DNA of 9,108 bases from Nitrospinota bacterium (GTDB taxonomy: Bacteria; Nitrospirota; Nitrospiria; Nitrospirales; UBA8639): positions 1 through 9,108 of the forward strand of contig JADFRB010000046.1 of NCBI GenBank assembly GCA_022561525.1, given 5' to 3'. This document shows positions 1-6,393 of this stretch, piece by piece. Below the pieces are notes generated by a model. It searched no databases. It worked only from the letters and a program-made list of their open reading frames with translations, and had not been told where the DNA came from. How positions within the stretch are numbered: position 1 is the first letter of the stretch; every line of letters starts with the position of its first letter. The position numbers and the translations under genes were made by a program.

Positions 1-1
1 G

Positions 2-676
2 TCCAGAGCCCCTTATAGACGATCAGCCAGTCACTTTTACCCACTCAATTCCACGAAGACCCAAAAAAATGAATGGCAAAATCGTAACCGCATTCGAACT
101 GCCCAAGGATGGCAGTGGGTCACTGTGCCTGTACTTCATGATTTTGGACAATTGATTCAGGACGTTCGAATCAACCAAACTGTGGATTGGCGAAGCAAAC
201 ATGTACAAGCTTTTTATACGCATTACGGACGACAACATTCTTTTCGCCAATACTCAACCATTTTGGAGGACCTGTACTCCCAAAAATGGACCAAACTCTT
301 CGATATTACCCTAGCATTGTTGAGCTGGTTGTTAAAAAATTTTGGAATCCAAACCCCCATGAAGATCGCGTCAGAAATGGTCCTTCGAGAAGATCCGACC
401 GACCGACTCATCGATATCTGCCAGAACCTTGGGGCGACCAGCTATCTGGCAGGGCCTGGAACCCTCCAGTACATGGACTTCGAAAAATTTGAACAGTCAG
501 GAGTGGACATCGAATTCCAAGACTTTGTCCACCCGGACTATGAGCAAGCCTATCAACCATTTGTCCCGACCATGAGTGCGTTCGATTTATTGTTCACTCA
601 TGGAGCCAAAAGTCTTTCGATTCTTCGAGAAACGCGGCGGCCACCCAAGTCCATGCCTGTGGCTCAATGTGTATAA
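2..676 (+). CDS. WbqC-family protein, 5' end outside window
   Basis: The frame is open from base 2 to the TAA at 674-676, giving 224 visible residues; the start codon lies upstream. The family signature is seen around visible residues 22-44: KNEWQNRNRIRTAQGWQW followed by VTVPV, the conserved block of WbqC-like proteins (Pfam WbqC). The C-terminal segment FDLLFTHGAKSLSIL is also typical of the family. WbqC proteins are cytosolic and occur in O-antigen and other polysaccharide clusters; their exact reaction is not something I can assign. Neighbours on the same strand (deacetylase, sugar aminotransferase, polyprenyl-phosphate sugar transferase, UDP-sugar dehydrogenase) fit a role in modifying a nucleotide sugar or surface glycan. 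The first ~20 visible residues match the family only loosely, but they align without a gap to the region expected before KNEW, so I read the frame as intact. An internal ATG at 125 would remove the signature block and is not the start. Confidence 0.82.
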   Translation, partial: SRAPYRRSASHFYPLNSTKTQKNEWQNRNRIRTAQGWQWVTVPVLHDFGQLIQDVRINQTVDWRSKHVQAFYTHYGRQHSFRQYSTILEDLYSQKWTKLFDITLALLSWLLKNFGIQTPMKIASEMVLREDPTDRLIDICQNLGATSYLAGPGTLQYMDFEKFEQSGVDIEFQDFVHPDYEQAYQPFVPTMSAFDLLFTHGAKSLSILRETRRPPKSMPVAQCV

Positions 677-750
677 CGACACAGAAACCAACCGGGATTT
701 TATGAAAATGAATACACCGCAAGAGGTAAGAAAAAAAAAGAGATGCCCTT

Positions 751-1389
751 ATGAATACCAATGACCGACATGCTATTCGGATTCTTGCGTTGGGAGCCCA
801 TCCTGATGACATTGAAGCCGGGTGCGGTGGAACCTTGATTAAATATGCGAAAAAAGGCCACCACATTTTTCTGATGATTCTGACCGCAGGAGAACAGGGG
901 GCACCCGCGGAAGTCCGTAAATTCGAACAGGATCAAGCCGCCAAGTACTTAGGCGTGGAAAAGATTTTTTGGGGAGACTATCAAGATACCAAGGTGCCCA
1001 TGGACCAAGAATTGATTCAACGCATTGAACAGGTTGTTAAAGAGGTTGATCCTCATTTCATTTTGGTGAATCACAAAGATGACACTCACCAGGATCATCA
1101 ACACTTGGCTATTAACACCATGTCTGCCACGCGATACACAAGAAACGTCCTATTTTATGAAGGTCCTACAACTCAAAACTTCTCTCCGACGGTATTTGTG
1201 GATATCGATTCAGTCATCAAAGAAAAAGAACAAGCGATTTTAGCACATGTCTCCCAAACCCAAAAAACACACATTGAAGGACTCACGATTAAAGACTTCG
1301 TCCGGTCAAGTGCGAATTTTCGTGGATTTCAAGCTCGCGTCAAAAATGCAGAAGGATTTGTGCCCTTACGGTTGTTTATCAACATCTAG
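751..1389 (+). CDS. PIG-L/LmbE-family de-N-acetylase
   Basis: The protein has 212 residues, the usual size for bacterial single-domain PIG-L/LmbE enzymes, which use zinc to remove acetyl groups from N-acetylated sugars or amino-sugar conjugates in the cytosol. Family motifs are plain: AHPDD at residues 16-20 (H17 and D20 as metal ligands, D19 as likely general base), GCGGT at 24-28, and NHKDDTHQDH at 107-116 with H116 as probable third metal ligand. The segment GEQGAPAEVRKFEQ is typical of the bacterial branch. A stop at 727-729 leaves ATG 751 as the only nearby ATG in frame; the ribosome binding site is weak (AAGAGA about 7 bases upstream, in an A-rich run). It sits 74 bp after the WbqC gene and 14 bp before the aminotransferase, so cotranscription is likely. 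The substrate is unknown; the context suggests a UDP- or lipid-linked GlcNAc derivative. Confidence 0.9.
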   Translation: MNTNDRHAIRILALGAHPDDIEAGCGGTLIKYAKKGHHIFLMILTAGEQGAPAEVRKFEQDQAAKYLGVEKIFWGDYQDTKVPMDQELIQRIEQVVKEVDPHFILVNHKDDTHQDHQHLAINTMSATRYTRNVLFYEGPTTQNFSPTVFVDIDSVIKEKEQAILAHVSQTQKTHIEGLTIKDFVRSSANFRGFQARVKNAEGFVPLRLFINI

Positions 1390-1403
1390 TTAAATCATCA
1401 CTC

Positions 1404-2462
1404 ATGGAAACAACAACACTCATCCCCCATTCCCGACCCTATCTGGGACAGAAAGAAATTACCGCGGTGTCGGAGGTGATTGAGTCACAAGAGGTCGGCC
1501 AAGGTTTTCGTGTTACTCGCTTTGAACAAAGTATGGCCGATTATTTGGGTCTGTTGGGTGGCGTGGCGGTCAGTTCAGGTACCGCTGCCCTGCACATGGC
1601 ATTGCTGGCATTAGGTGTGAGTGCGGGGAATGAAGTCGTTATGCCAAGCTATGTGTGTGCTGCTCCCTGGATTGCTACGGCACACATTGGGGCGATTCCT
1701 AAAATTGTTGATATTGATCCCCGCACGTTTGGAATCGATGTCGAACAAGTCAAGGCCGCCATCACTGGAAAAACTCGGGCAATTATTGTTCCTCATCTAT
1801 TTGGGTGCTCGGCGGATCTTGCCCCCCTTCAACTCCTCAATATTCCAATAATAGAAGATTGTGCACAAACGCTCGGTGCCATGTATCACGGTCAACCAGT
1901 TGGGAGTTTTGGGCAGGCTACCATTTGTTCGTTTTATGCCACCAAGCTGCTCTGTACCGGGGAAGGGGGAATGGTACTCTCAAATAACGCGAGGATGGTA
2001 GAAACCCTCCGTATGCTTCGGGAGTATGATGAAAAACAATTCCTCTATCCCAAAAGCTTTAATTACAAGATGACGGACCTACAAGCCGCTCTCGGCCTCT
2101 GTCAATTGGAACGGTTTCCAGATAGCCTAATGCGACGGGCCACGATCGCGCACCGGTATTTATCCGAGCTCGCTCATCTTCCTGTGGAACTTCCGTCTAT
2201 TCCTCAGGACCGGACTCATATCTTTTATCGATTCGTCCTGAAGATCAGTCGTCCCATTGATGAATCCATTCAGCGTTTAGAAGGAAAGGGCATCCAATGC
2301 CGACGGCCCGTGTTTCAGCCTCTGCATCGCTATCTTGGGTTGAGGGGCTTTCCTCATAGTGAACACGTCTTTTCCACCGCTCTCTCCATCCCCATTCATC
2401 CATCACTGACTGATGAGGACGTCGATCGCATTATCACGATTCTTCAAGAAGAACTAACATGA
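1404..2462 (+). CDS. DegT/DnrJ/EryC1/StrS-family PLP-dependent sugar aminotransferase
   Basis: This 352-residue protein is a fold-type I PLP enzyme of the nucleotide-sugar aminotransferase family, which normally moves an amino group from glutamate to a keto sugar nucleotide. Visible hallmarks in order: N-terminal HSRPYLGQKEI (residues 9-19), phosphate-binding SSGTAAL (57-63), EDCAQ with D152 that would contact the pyridine nitrogen, and SFYATK with the Schiff-base lysine K181 followed by GEGGM. The retained lysine argues for an active aminotransferase rather than a PLP- or PMP-dependent dehydratase variant. ATG 1404 has no clear Shine-Dalgarno, but the family N-terminus begins here. The stop overlaps the next gene's ATG by four bases (ATGA at 2459-2462), implying translational coupling. 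The sugar position and product cannot be told from sequence; no dedicated 4,6-dehydratase or 3-keto-forming oxidase is in the window, so the keto-sugar supply must come from elsewhere. Confidence 0.93.
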   Translation: METTTLIPHSRPYLGQKEITAVSEVIESQEVGQGFRVTRFEQSMADYLGLLGGVAVSSGTAALHMALLALGVSAGNEVVMPSYVCAAPWIATAHIGAIPKIVDIDPRTFGIDVEQVKAAITGKTRAIIVPHLFGCSADLAPLQLLNIPIIEDCAQTLGAMYHGQPVGSFGQATICSFYATKLLCTGEGGMVLSNNARMVETLRMLREYDEKQFLYPKSFNYKMTDLQAALGLCQLERFPDSLMRRATIAHRYLSELAHLPVELPSIPQDRTHIFYRFVLKISRPIDESIQRLEGKGIQCRRPVFQPLHRYLGLRGFPHSEHVFSTALSIPIHPSLTDEDVDRIITILQEELT

Positions 2463-3673
2463 CCGTTTCCTCCTCTGATTCAAACTGGTGGACCAGTCCT
2501 TTCTTGGTAATCGCGCCCATGGGATTATTGTGCCTCATCGTTCCAGACGTGCGTGACTTTTTTCTCGATACTGGCCAGCGATGGGCCTACGTTTTCCTCT
2601 TGGCTTTCTTGGTGACCTTTACGCTGACACCTCTCGTGAGAAGGCTCGGGATAAAATTTGGAGTCATGGATATCCCGACGGAGCGACGCATTCACCAAAT
2701 CTCCACACCGCGTGTGGGAGGTGTCGGAGTCTTCATCGGATTGGCCTTAGCGGTTCTCGGGAATTGGATCATCCCCGAAAAAGTCGCAGTGATTTTACTC
2801 GGGGGACTGCTTCTGATGCTGGTCGGGATTTTTGATGACGCCTGTGGGTTGCCGGCCTGGTTCAAATTGGTGGTTCAGCTCACCGCTTCAGGTTTGGTCG
2901 TGTGGTGGGGAATGGTCTTGAGTCTGTTCCCGACGGGGTTCTTGGGTGATATTGGTAATATCGCCTTGACCATCTTTTGGCTCATCGGCATTACCAATGC
3001 TTTTAATTTTATGGATGGCATGGATGGCCTTGCCGGGGGGCTTGCTGTGATCATTGCGTTTTTCCTCGGAGTGGTGGCGTTTCAAACGAATCAACCTGAA
3101 TTAGGTTGGCTCTCCATTGGGATCATTGGAGCAGTACTCGGATTTCTTCCCTTTAACTTTCGGAAGAATGGCTCGGCTCTAATCTTTTTGGGAGATGGTG
3201 GTTCCACATTTTTGGGGTTTACTTTAGCCGCACTTGCGGTGATGGGAGAATGGGCTGATGGAAACGCCATTGTGTCATTCAGCAATCCCATCCTTATTTT
3301 CTGGGTCTTGATCTACGATATGGTTCATCTCACGGTCGATCGCATGGTGGCCGGGAAGATCCATTCCTTTAAAGACTGGATTGATTACGTGGGGAAGGAC
3401 CACATCCATCACCGACTCGCCAGGGTCCTCGGTGGAAACCGAGCCAGTGTTCTGATGATTTATTGCCTCACTATCTGTTTGGGGCTTGGGGCAATTGGTT
3501 TGCGATCGGCTGAGACTGCTGATGCGTTGATCCTGCTCATGCAGGCAATTCTGATCGTCATCATGCTGACCGTGTTCGAGTTCCGCAGCCGAGGGAATTC
3601 CACTCAGAATTCGGTTGCGACACACCCCGGTCAGAGCACCCTAACCCCCAACCCTGAAGCTCCACCTTCCTAG
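2459..3673 (+). CDS. WecA/MraY-like undecaprenyl-phosphate sugar-1-phosphate transferase
   Basis: This 404-residue polytopic membrane protein belongs to the polyprenyl-phosphate N-acetylhexosamine-1-phosphate transferase family (WecA, TagO, MraY). It would transfer GlcNAc-1-P or a similar sugar phosphate from a UDP-sugar to undecaprenyl phosphate on the cytoplasmic face, the first step of O-antigen or other lipid-linked glycans. Motifs seen: RRIHQISTPRVGGVG (residues 76-90), the Asp pair DD126-127, NFMDGMDGLAGG (183-194), FLGDGGS (243-249) and HIHHRL (315-320), the nucleotide-sugar-binding loop typical of WecA/TagO. About ten or eleven hydrophobic segments are visible. It has an extra N-terminal hydrophobic stretch (about residues 14-29) and a Pro/Ser/Thr-rich hydrophilic tail after about residue 375. 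The start overlaps the aminotransferase stop by 4 bp. The HIHHRL loop argues against it being the peptidoglycan MraY; WecA-type is the best call, but the donor sugar is unproven. Confidence 0.92.
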   Translation: MTVSSSDSNWWTSPFLVIAPMGLLCLIVPDVRDFFLDTGQRWAYVFLLAFLVTFTLTPLVRRLGIKFGVMDIPTERRIHQISTPRVGGVGVFIGLALAVLGNWIIPEKVAVILLGGLLLMLVGIFDDACGLPAWFKLVVQLTASGLVVWWGMVLSLFPTGFLGDIGNIALTIFWLIGITNAFNFMDGMDGLAGGLAVIIAFFLGVVAFQTNQPELGWLSIGIIGAVLGFLPFNFRKNGSALIFLGDGGSTFLGFTLAALAVMGEWADGNAIVSFSNPILIFWVLIYDMVHLTVDRMVAGKIHSFKDWIDYVGKDHIHHRLARVLGGNRASVLMIYCLTICLGLGAIGLRSAETADALILLMQAILIVIMLTVFEFRSRGNSTQNSVATHPGQSTLTPNPEAPPS

Positions 3674-3767
3674 CTTACTCTTGGCTCTTCGGAAGAACGA
3701 GGGTGGAAGCAGGAACCTTCGATGGTGCTGGAAATAGGCAGATAGCCAATAATGACATGGGTGACTC

Positions 3768-3774
3768 AGGGGGG
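3768..3774 (+). promoter_or_regulatory. Ribosome binding site deciding the UDP-sugar dehydrogenase start
   Basis: AGGGGGG ends three bases before ATG 3778, with its AGG core 7-9 bases upstream of it. No comparable site is seen near the upstream in-frame GTG 3703 or ATG 3757, so this supports the shorter protein. Confidence 0.6.
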
Positions 3775-3777
3775 AAC

Positions 3778-5085
3778 ATGACGTTAATAGAAAAGATTCA
3801 ACACCATTCAGCGGTAGTGGGGGTTGTCGGATTGGGATATGTCGGGCTGCCGTTGGCTGTTCTTCAAGCGAAAACGGGTTTTCACGTGGTTGGGCTTGAT
3901 GACACGGTTGAAAAAGTCGATGCGATCAATCAAGGCAACAATTATATTTCCGATGTCGATGATGATGAACTGCGTGAAATGGTGAAGACGAAACGCCTGT
4001 GGGCCACCACTGACTTTCAGGAACTTCGGCAGTGCGATGTGATTCTCATATGCGTCCCCACGCCACTGACGCCGAATAAAGAACCAGATATCAGTGCCAT
4101 TACCAAAGTGGCCAACAACATTGCCACGTTGGTCCGACCCAACATCCTCGTCGTGCTGGAAAGCACAACCTACCCGGGAACTACCGAGGACGTGCTTCTC
4201 CCACTCCTGACCCAAAGCGGGCTGAAAGTTGGGGAGAATTTATTTTTGGCCTTTTCTCCAGAACGCGTTGATCCGGGGAATGAAACTTTTCGAACATCCA
4301 ATACCTTTAAGTTGGTTGGTGGGGTCACTTCACCCTGTGGTGCCATGGCCCGAACTTTTTATGAACAGTCCATCACAAAGATTTTCCAGGTTTCTTCGGC
4401 ACGAGTCGCCGAACTCACCAAAGTGTTTGAAAATGTCTTTCGGTCGGTGAACATTGCCTTAGTCAATGAACTCGCCATTTTGTGTGACCGAATGGAGGTT
4501 GATGTGTTTGAGGTGATTGACGCGGCCAGCACCAAGAACTTTGGATTTATGCCGTTTTACCCTGGACCTGGAGTTGGAGGGCATTGCATACCCTTGGATC
4601 CGTATTACTTGGCCTGGAAATCCAAGGAGTATGACCTGCACACACGATTTATCGAACTGGCCGGAGAGATTAATGAAAACATGCCGTATTTTGTCGTCTC
4701 GAAACTTCAGCGCATTCTCAATCGACGACGTCAATGTGTAAAAGGCGCCAACATTCTGGTTTTAGGTGTCACCTACAAAGCTGATATCGGAGATTCTCGA
4801 CAATCGCCGGCCACCAAGGTCATGGAACTGTTACAGAAGGAAGAAGCCCTTCTGTCGTATGTCGATCCCTATGCACCCGAGCTGCTGCTCAACTCCATAG
4901 CCTATAAATCCCAGGAACTGTCCCCCGTCTTGTTAGCCGAATGCGATTGCGCCTTAATTTTAACCGCGCACTCGGTTTTTGATTACAATATGATTGTGCA
5001 GCATGCACCCGTCGTTTTCGATACCCGCAACGCCACCCGCCATACTACCTCAAAAAAAGACCACGTGGCCTCGCTCTCCACCTGA
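3778..5085 (+). CDS. UDP-sugar 6-dehydrogenase (UDP-GlcNAc/UDP-glucose dehydrogenase family, WbpA-like)
   Basis: The chosen start gives 435 residues, normal for NAD-dependent nucleotide-sugar 6-dehydrogenases that oxidise C6 of UDP-GlcNAc or UDP-hexose to the uronate in two steps. The N-terminal Rossmann motif is GLGYVGLPLA (residues 18-27) with D41 at the end of the second strand, as expected for NAD. SPERVDPGN lies mid-protein, and the central helix carries FENVFRSVNIALVNELA. The catalytic cysteine is C270 in GPGVGGHCIPLDPYYLAWK, and the C-terminal domain has VLGVTYKADIGDSRQSP. ATG 3778 is chosen because AGGGGGG (3768-3774) lies just upstream and the protein then begins close to the Rossmann fold. 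An in-frame GTG at 3703 and ATG at 3757 would add 25 or 7 residues unlike the family. The form SPERVDPGN with GVGGHCIP leans to UDP-HexNAc (WbpA/WecC-like) over UDP-glucose, by inference. It is 104 bp after the transferase and probably in the same operon. Confidence 0.92.
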   Translation: MTLIEKIQHHSAVVGVVGLGYVGLPLAVLQAKTGFHVVGLDDTVEKVDAINQGNNYISDVDDDELREMVKTKRLWATTDFQELRQCDVILICVPTPLTPNKEPDISAITKVANNIATLVRPNILVVLESTTYPGTTEDVLLPLLTQSGLKVGENLFLAFSPERVDPGNETFRTSNTFKLVGGVTSPCGAMARTFYEQSITKIFQVSSARVAELTKVFENVFRSVNIALVNELAILCDRMEVDVFEVIDAASTKNFGFMPFYPGPGVGGHCIPLDPYYLAWKSKEYDLHTRFIELAGEINENMPYFVVSKLQRILNRRRQCVKGANILVLGVTYKADIGDSRQSPATKVMELLQKEEALLSYVDPYAPELLLNSIAYKSQELSPVLLAECDCALILTAHSVFDYNMIVQHAPVVFDTRNATRHTTSKKDHVASLST

Positions 5086-5217
5086 GGCGTGTTTTTCAAC
5101 CAACGGGTCACAGCTACCCCGCCACGTTCCTGCTGAGGTTCTCGAAGCATGAACGGAATTGCTACGGTGAAACTGCCATTTTCATGGGTAGTTGGCCGAC
5201 AGAAAATACAAAAAGAA

Positions 5218-5247
5218 ACCAGTATTCTTTTTCATTTTCTGAATGGG
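5218..5247. other. Weak AT-rich hairpin in the convergent gap, possible poor terminator
   Basis: The 186 bases between the dehydrogenase stop (5085) and the ferredoxin stop (5272) separate two convergent genes, where a bidirectional terminator would be expected. The only inverted repeat I can see is AAAAAGAA / TTCTTTTT with a 7-base spacer, followed by T-rich sequence. The stem has a single G-C pair per strand, so it is a poor intrinsic terminator. I find no GC-rich stem and no gene in the gap; the reading frame at 5149-5406 mostly overlaps the ferredoxin gene antisense and has no family features. Confidence 0.25.
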
Positions 5248-5271
5248 TTGGACGGAGGAGGGGGAGAAAGT

Positions 5272-5688
5272 TTAATGACCTTCCTTAACCAAGTTCTTAT
5301 TCCATTCCGGGATTTCCACTACGAGGTTCCGAGTGCCGTCGGGTACGCATTGGCAAGCCAATCGGGATTGCAGGGTGATGGCCGGGGCTTCGTCCAATTG
5401 ATCTAACTCGTCATCTGTGGCTTCGTTACAGGTTTCTAGTCCTTCCTTTACGATGACGTGACAGGTTGAACAAGCGCATACCCCTCCGCACGCATGTTCC
5501 ACATCCAGGCCTGCTGCTGCCATGGCAATATCCAGAAGGCTCCCAGGTTGGCCGGTTGGGCCATAGGGAATTTTACTTGGATCAACCTCGACTACCACAT
5601 TTTCATCTGGTGTTTTGATCGTGACCATGAATGATTGTGTCGCGGCTTTTGCTTCAATTTGCTCTATATAAGGATTGCTCCCACCCAT
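5272..5688 (-). CDS. fdx: ISC-type [2Fe-2S] ferredoxin (adrenodoxin-like)
   Basis: With the start at 5688 the protein has 138 residues. It is an adrenodoxin/ISC-type [2Fe-2S] ferredoxin that supplies electrons for cluster assembly on IscU and for cluster reduction or coupling steps. The ligands are C67, C73, C76 and C112: the run EHACGGVCACSTCH gives C-x5-C-x2-C, and the fourth ligand sits in RLACQ. The spacing of 6, 9 and 45 residues from the first Cys equals that of E. coli Fdx (C42, C48, C51, C87). C71 matches the extra non-ligand Cys of E. coli Fdx, and C87 and C114 are further free cysteines. VPDGTRNLVVEIPEW near the end is also typical. It is about 27 residues longer than the E. coli protein, mainly at the N-terminus. 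The start is set by AAGGAG just upstream; a longer frame from 5751 would add 21 Lys/Asn-rich residues with no ribosome binding site. It is transcribed divergently from iscR. Confidence 0.93.
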   Translation of the reverse strand: MGGSNPYIEQIEAKAATQSFMVTIKTPDENVVVEVDPSKIPYGPTGQPGSLLDIAMAAAGLDVEHACGGVCACSTCHVIVKEGLETCNEATDDELDQLDEAPAITLQSRLACQCVPDGTRNLVVEIPEWNKNLVKEGH

Positions 5689-5692
5689 CTTG

Positions 5693-5700
5693 TTCTCCTT
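5693..5700 (-). promoter_or_regulatory. Ribosome binding site fixing the ferredoxin start
   Basis: Read on the minus strand, AAGGAGAA is followed by CAAG and ATG at 5688. This is a near-consensus Shine-Dalgarno at good spacing, and it excludes the longer frame that begins at 5751. Confidence 0.75.
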
Positions 5701-5754
5701 GTGTCGTATGATAAATTTAGGCTTATTGATAAAATTTTTGTTACTTTTCAATAC

Positions 5755-5784
5755 ATTATGTTAAGTTGTGTTAAGTTTCTACAA
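5755..5784 (-). promoter_or_regulatory. fdx: Candidate promoter of the ferredoxin gene
   Basis: On the minus strand, TTGTAG (5784-5779) and CATAAT (5760-5755) are separated by 18 bases. The -10 box matches the sigma70 consensus at five of six positions but the -35 at only three. It would leave a leader of about 60 bases before the ferredoxin ATG. The tandem repeat at 5759-5778 fills its spacer. The region is AT-rich, so a chance match is possible. Confidence 0.3.
5759..5778. repeat. Tandem 10-bp direct repeat in the fdx-iscR spacer
   Basis: TGTTAAGTTG is followed directly by TGTTAAGTTT, so nine bases repeat at a 10-bp period, about one helical turn. It lies on the ferredoxin side of the divergent spacer. 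This phasing suits two protein subunits binding the same DNA face, but no known operator is recognised. Confidence 0.6.
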
Positions 5785-5799
5785 TCGACGACTGATATT

Positions 5800-5824
5800 A
5801 TCTCCGACTAAATTACTCTTGACT
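5800..5824 (+). promoter_or_regulatory. Candidate IscR-type operator upstream of iscR
   Basis: The core CCGACTAAATTACTC (5804-5818) resembles the E. coli IscR type 1 motif, known as ATASYYGACTRWWWYAGTCRRSTAT. The left half and centre (YYGACTRWWWYA) match fully, while the right half is degenerate. GACTAAATTACTC is itself a near-perfect dyad centred at 5812, with only one symmetric pair of mismatches. The site abuts and overlaps the proposed -35 box of iscR, the usual place for autorepression. The assignment rests on a motif derived from E. coli and on position. Confidence 0.5.
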
Positions 5825-5848
5825 AGATGAGAATGTCAATGGTAGTAT
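5819..5848 (+). promoter_or_regulatory. Candidate sigma70-like promoter of iscR-iscS-iscU-iscA
   Basis: TTGACT (5819-5824, five of six consensus bases) and TAGTAT (5843-5848, four of six) are spaced by 18 bases. Transcription would start near 5855, leaving about 59 bases of leader before the iscR GTG. The proposed operator overlaps the -35 box. Confidence 0.45.
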
Positions 5849-5913
5849 TTGTTCCGATGGTTTTGGTCGGAGACTTTTTCAATCTGTGATTGGAATGAAG
5901 TGAAGAGGTTCCT

Positions 5914-6393
5914 GTGCTGAAGTTCTCCAAAAAGGCAGATTACGCGTTATTGGCCCTCCAATATATGGCCTCGGTTCATGGCAGTGGGGAGCTACACCCG
6001 CGTGTGGTGAATACCAAGGAAATTGCGGAAGAACATTTCATGCCAGTTGAGCTGCTCGCGAAAGTTCTGCAAACCTTGGCACGGCATCAAATCATTGAAA
6101 GTCACCATAATGGGCCCAAGGGTGGGTATGTGTTAGGCCGAGAGCCCAAAGACATTTCCGTCGCCCAAGTATTAGAGGCCATCGAAGGGCCCTTGGGCAT
6201 AACAGATTGTTACCACGAAAAAGATCAGTCGCGGTGTGACCAATTGGAACGTTGTAGTATCCGAACACCATTGCTCAAAATTCAAGACAGCATTTATAAA
6301 TTGCTTAACAGCATGTCGATTGAGGACATGCTGATGAATGAATCGCCTTTAATCATCGTCGAATCTTTAAAGCTAGAAGGAGTGAACTCATGA
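5914..6393 (+). CDS. iscR: Rrf2-family iron-sulfur regulator IscR
   Basis: This 159-residue Rrf2-family transcription factor would sense [2Fe-2S] status and control the ISC genes. The start is GTG 5914 with AAGAGG (5903-5908) five bases upstream; the protein begins [15 protein letters not shown], the canonical Rrf2 N-terminus. A winged helix-turn-helix spans about residues 1-80, with the wing in [13 protein letters not shown]. Cluster-ligand cysteines are C99, C108 and C114 (C-x8-C-x5-C), then a dimerisation helix and MSIEDML. E. coli IscR has C-x5-C-x5-C plus H107; here the position three after the last Cys is R117, so the fourth ligand differs. The residue aligned with E. coli E43 appears to be A49. 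The stop overlaps the iscS start by four bases (ATGA), coupling the two. Its place heading the isc operon supports IscR over other Rrf2 members. Confidence 0.9.
   Translation: MLKFSKKADYALLALQYMASVHGSGELHPRVVNTKEIAEEHFMPVELLAKVLQTLARHQIIESHHNGPKGGYVLGREPKDISVAQVLEAIEGPLGITDCYHEKDQSRCDQLERCSIRTPLLKIQDSIYKLLNSMSIEDMLMNESPLIIVESLKLEGVNS

Noticed and set aside
62..70. Run of seven A's in the WbqC gene just before the conserved block, suspected frameshift
   Set aside because: The upstream residues in the same frame align without a gap to the expected family segment (an F-x-x-L pattern before KNEW), there is no in-frame stop, and the other two frames do not give the missing N-terminus.
3703..3777. 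Longer start (GTG 3703 or ATG 3757) for the UDP-sugar dehydrogenase
   Set aside because: The extra residues are Gly/Asn/Asp-rich and unlike the family, while ATG 3778 has an AGGGGGG site just upstream and places the Rossmann motif at its normal distance.
5149..5406. 85-codon plus-strand reading frame in the convergent gap
   Set aside because: About half of it is antisense to the ferredoxin gene, it shows no family motif, and there is no convincing ribosome binding site.
5689..5751. Longer ferredoxin N-terminus from ATG 5751 (minus strand)
   Set aside because: It would add Lys/Asn-rich residues without a ribosome binding site and would translate through the clear AAGGAG site that serves ATG 5688.
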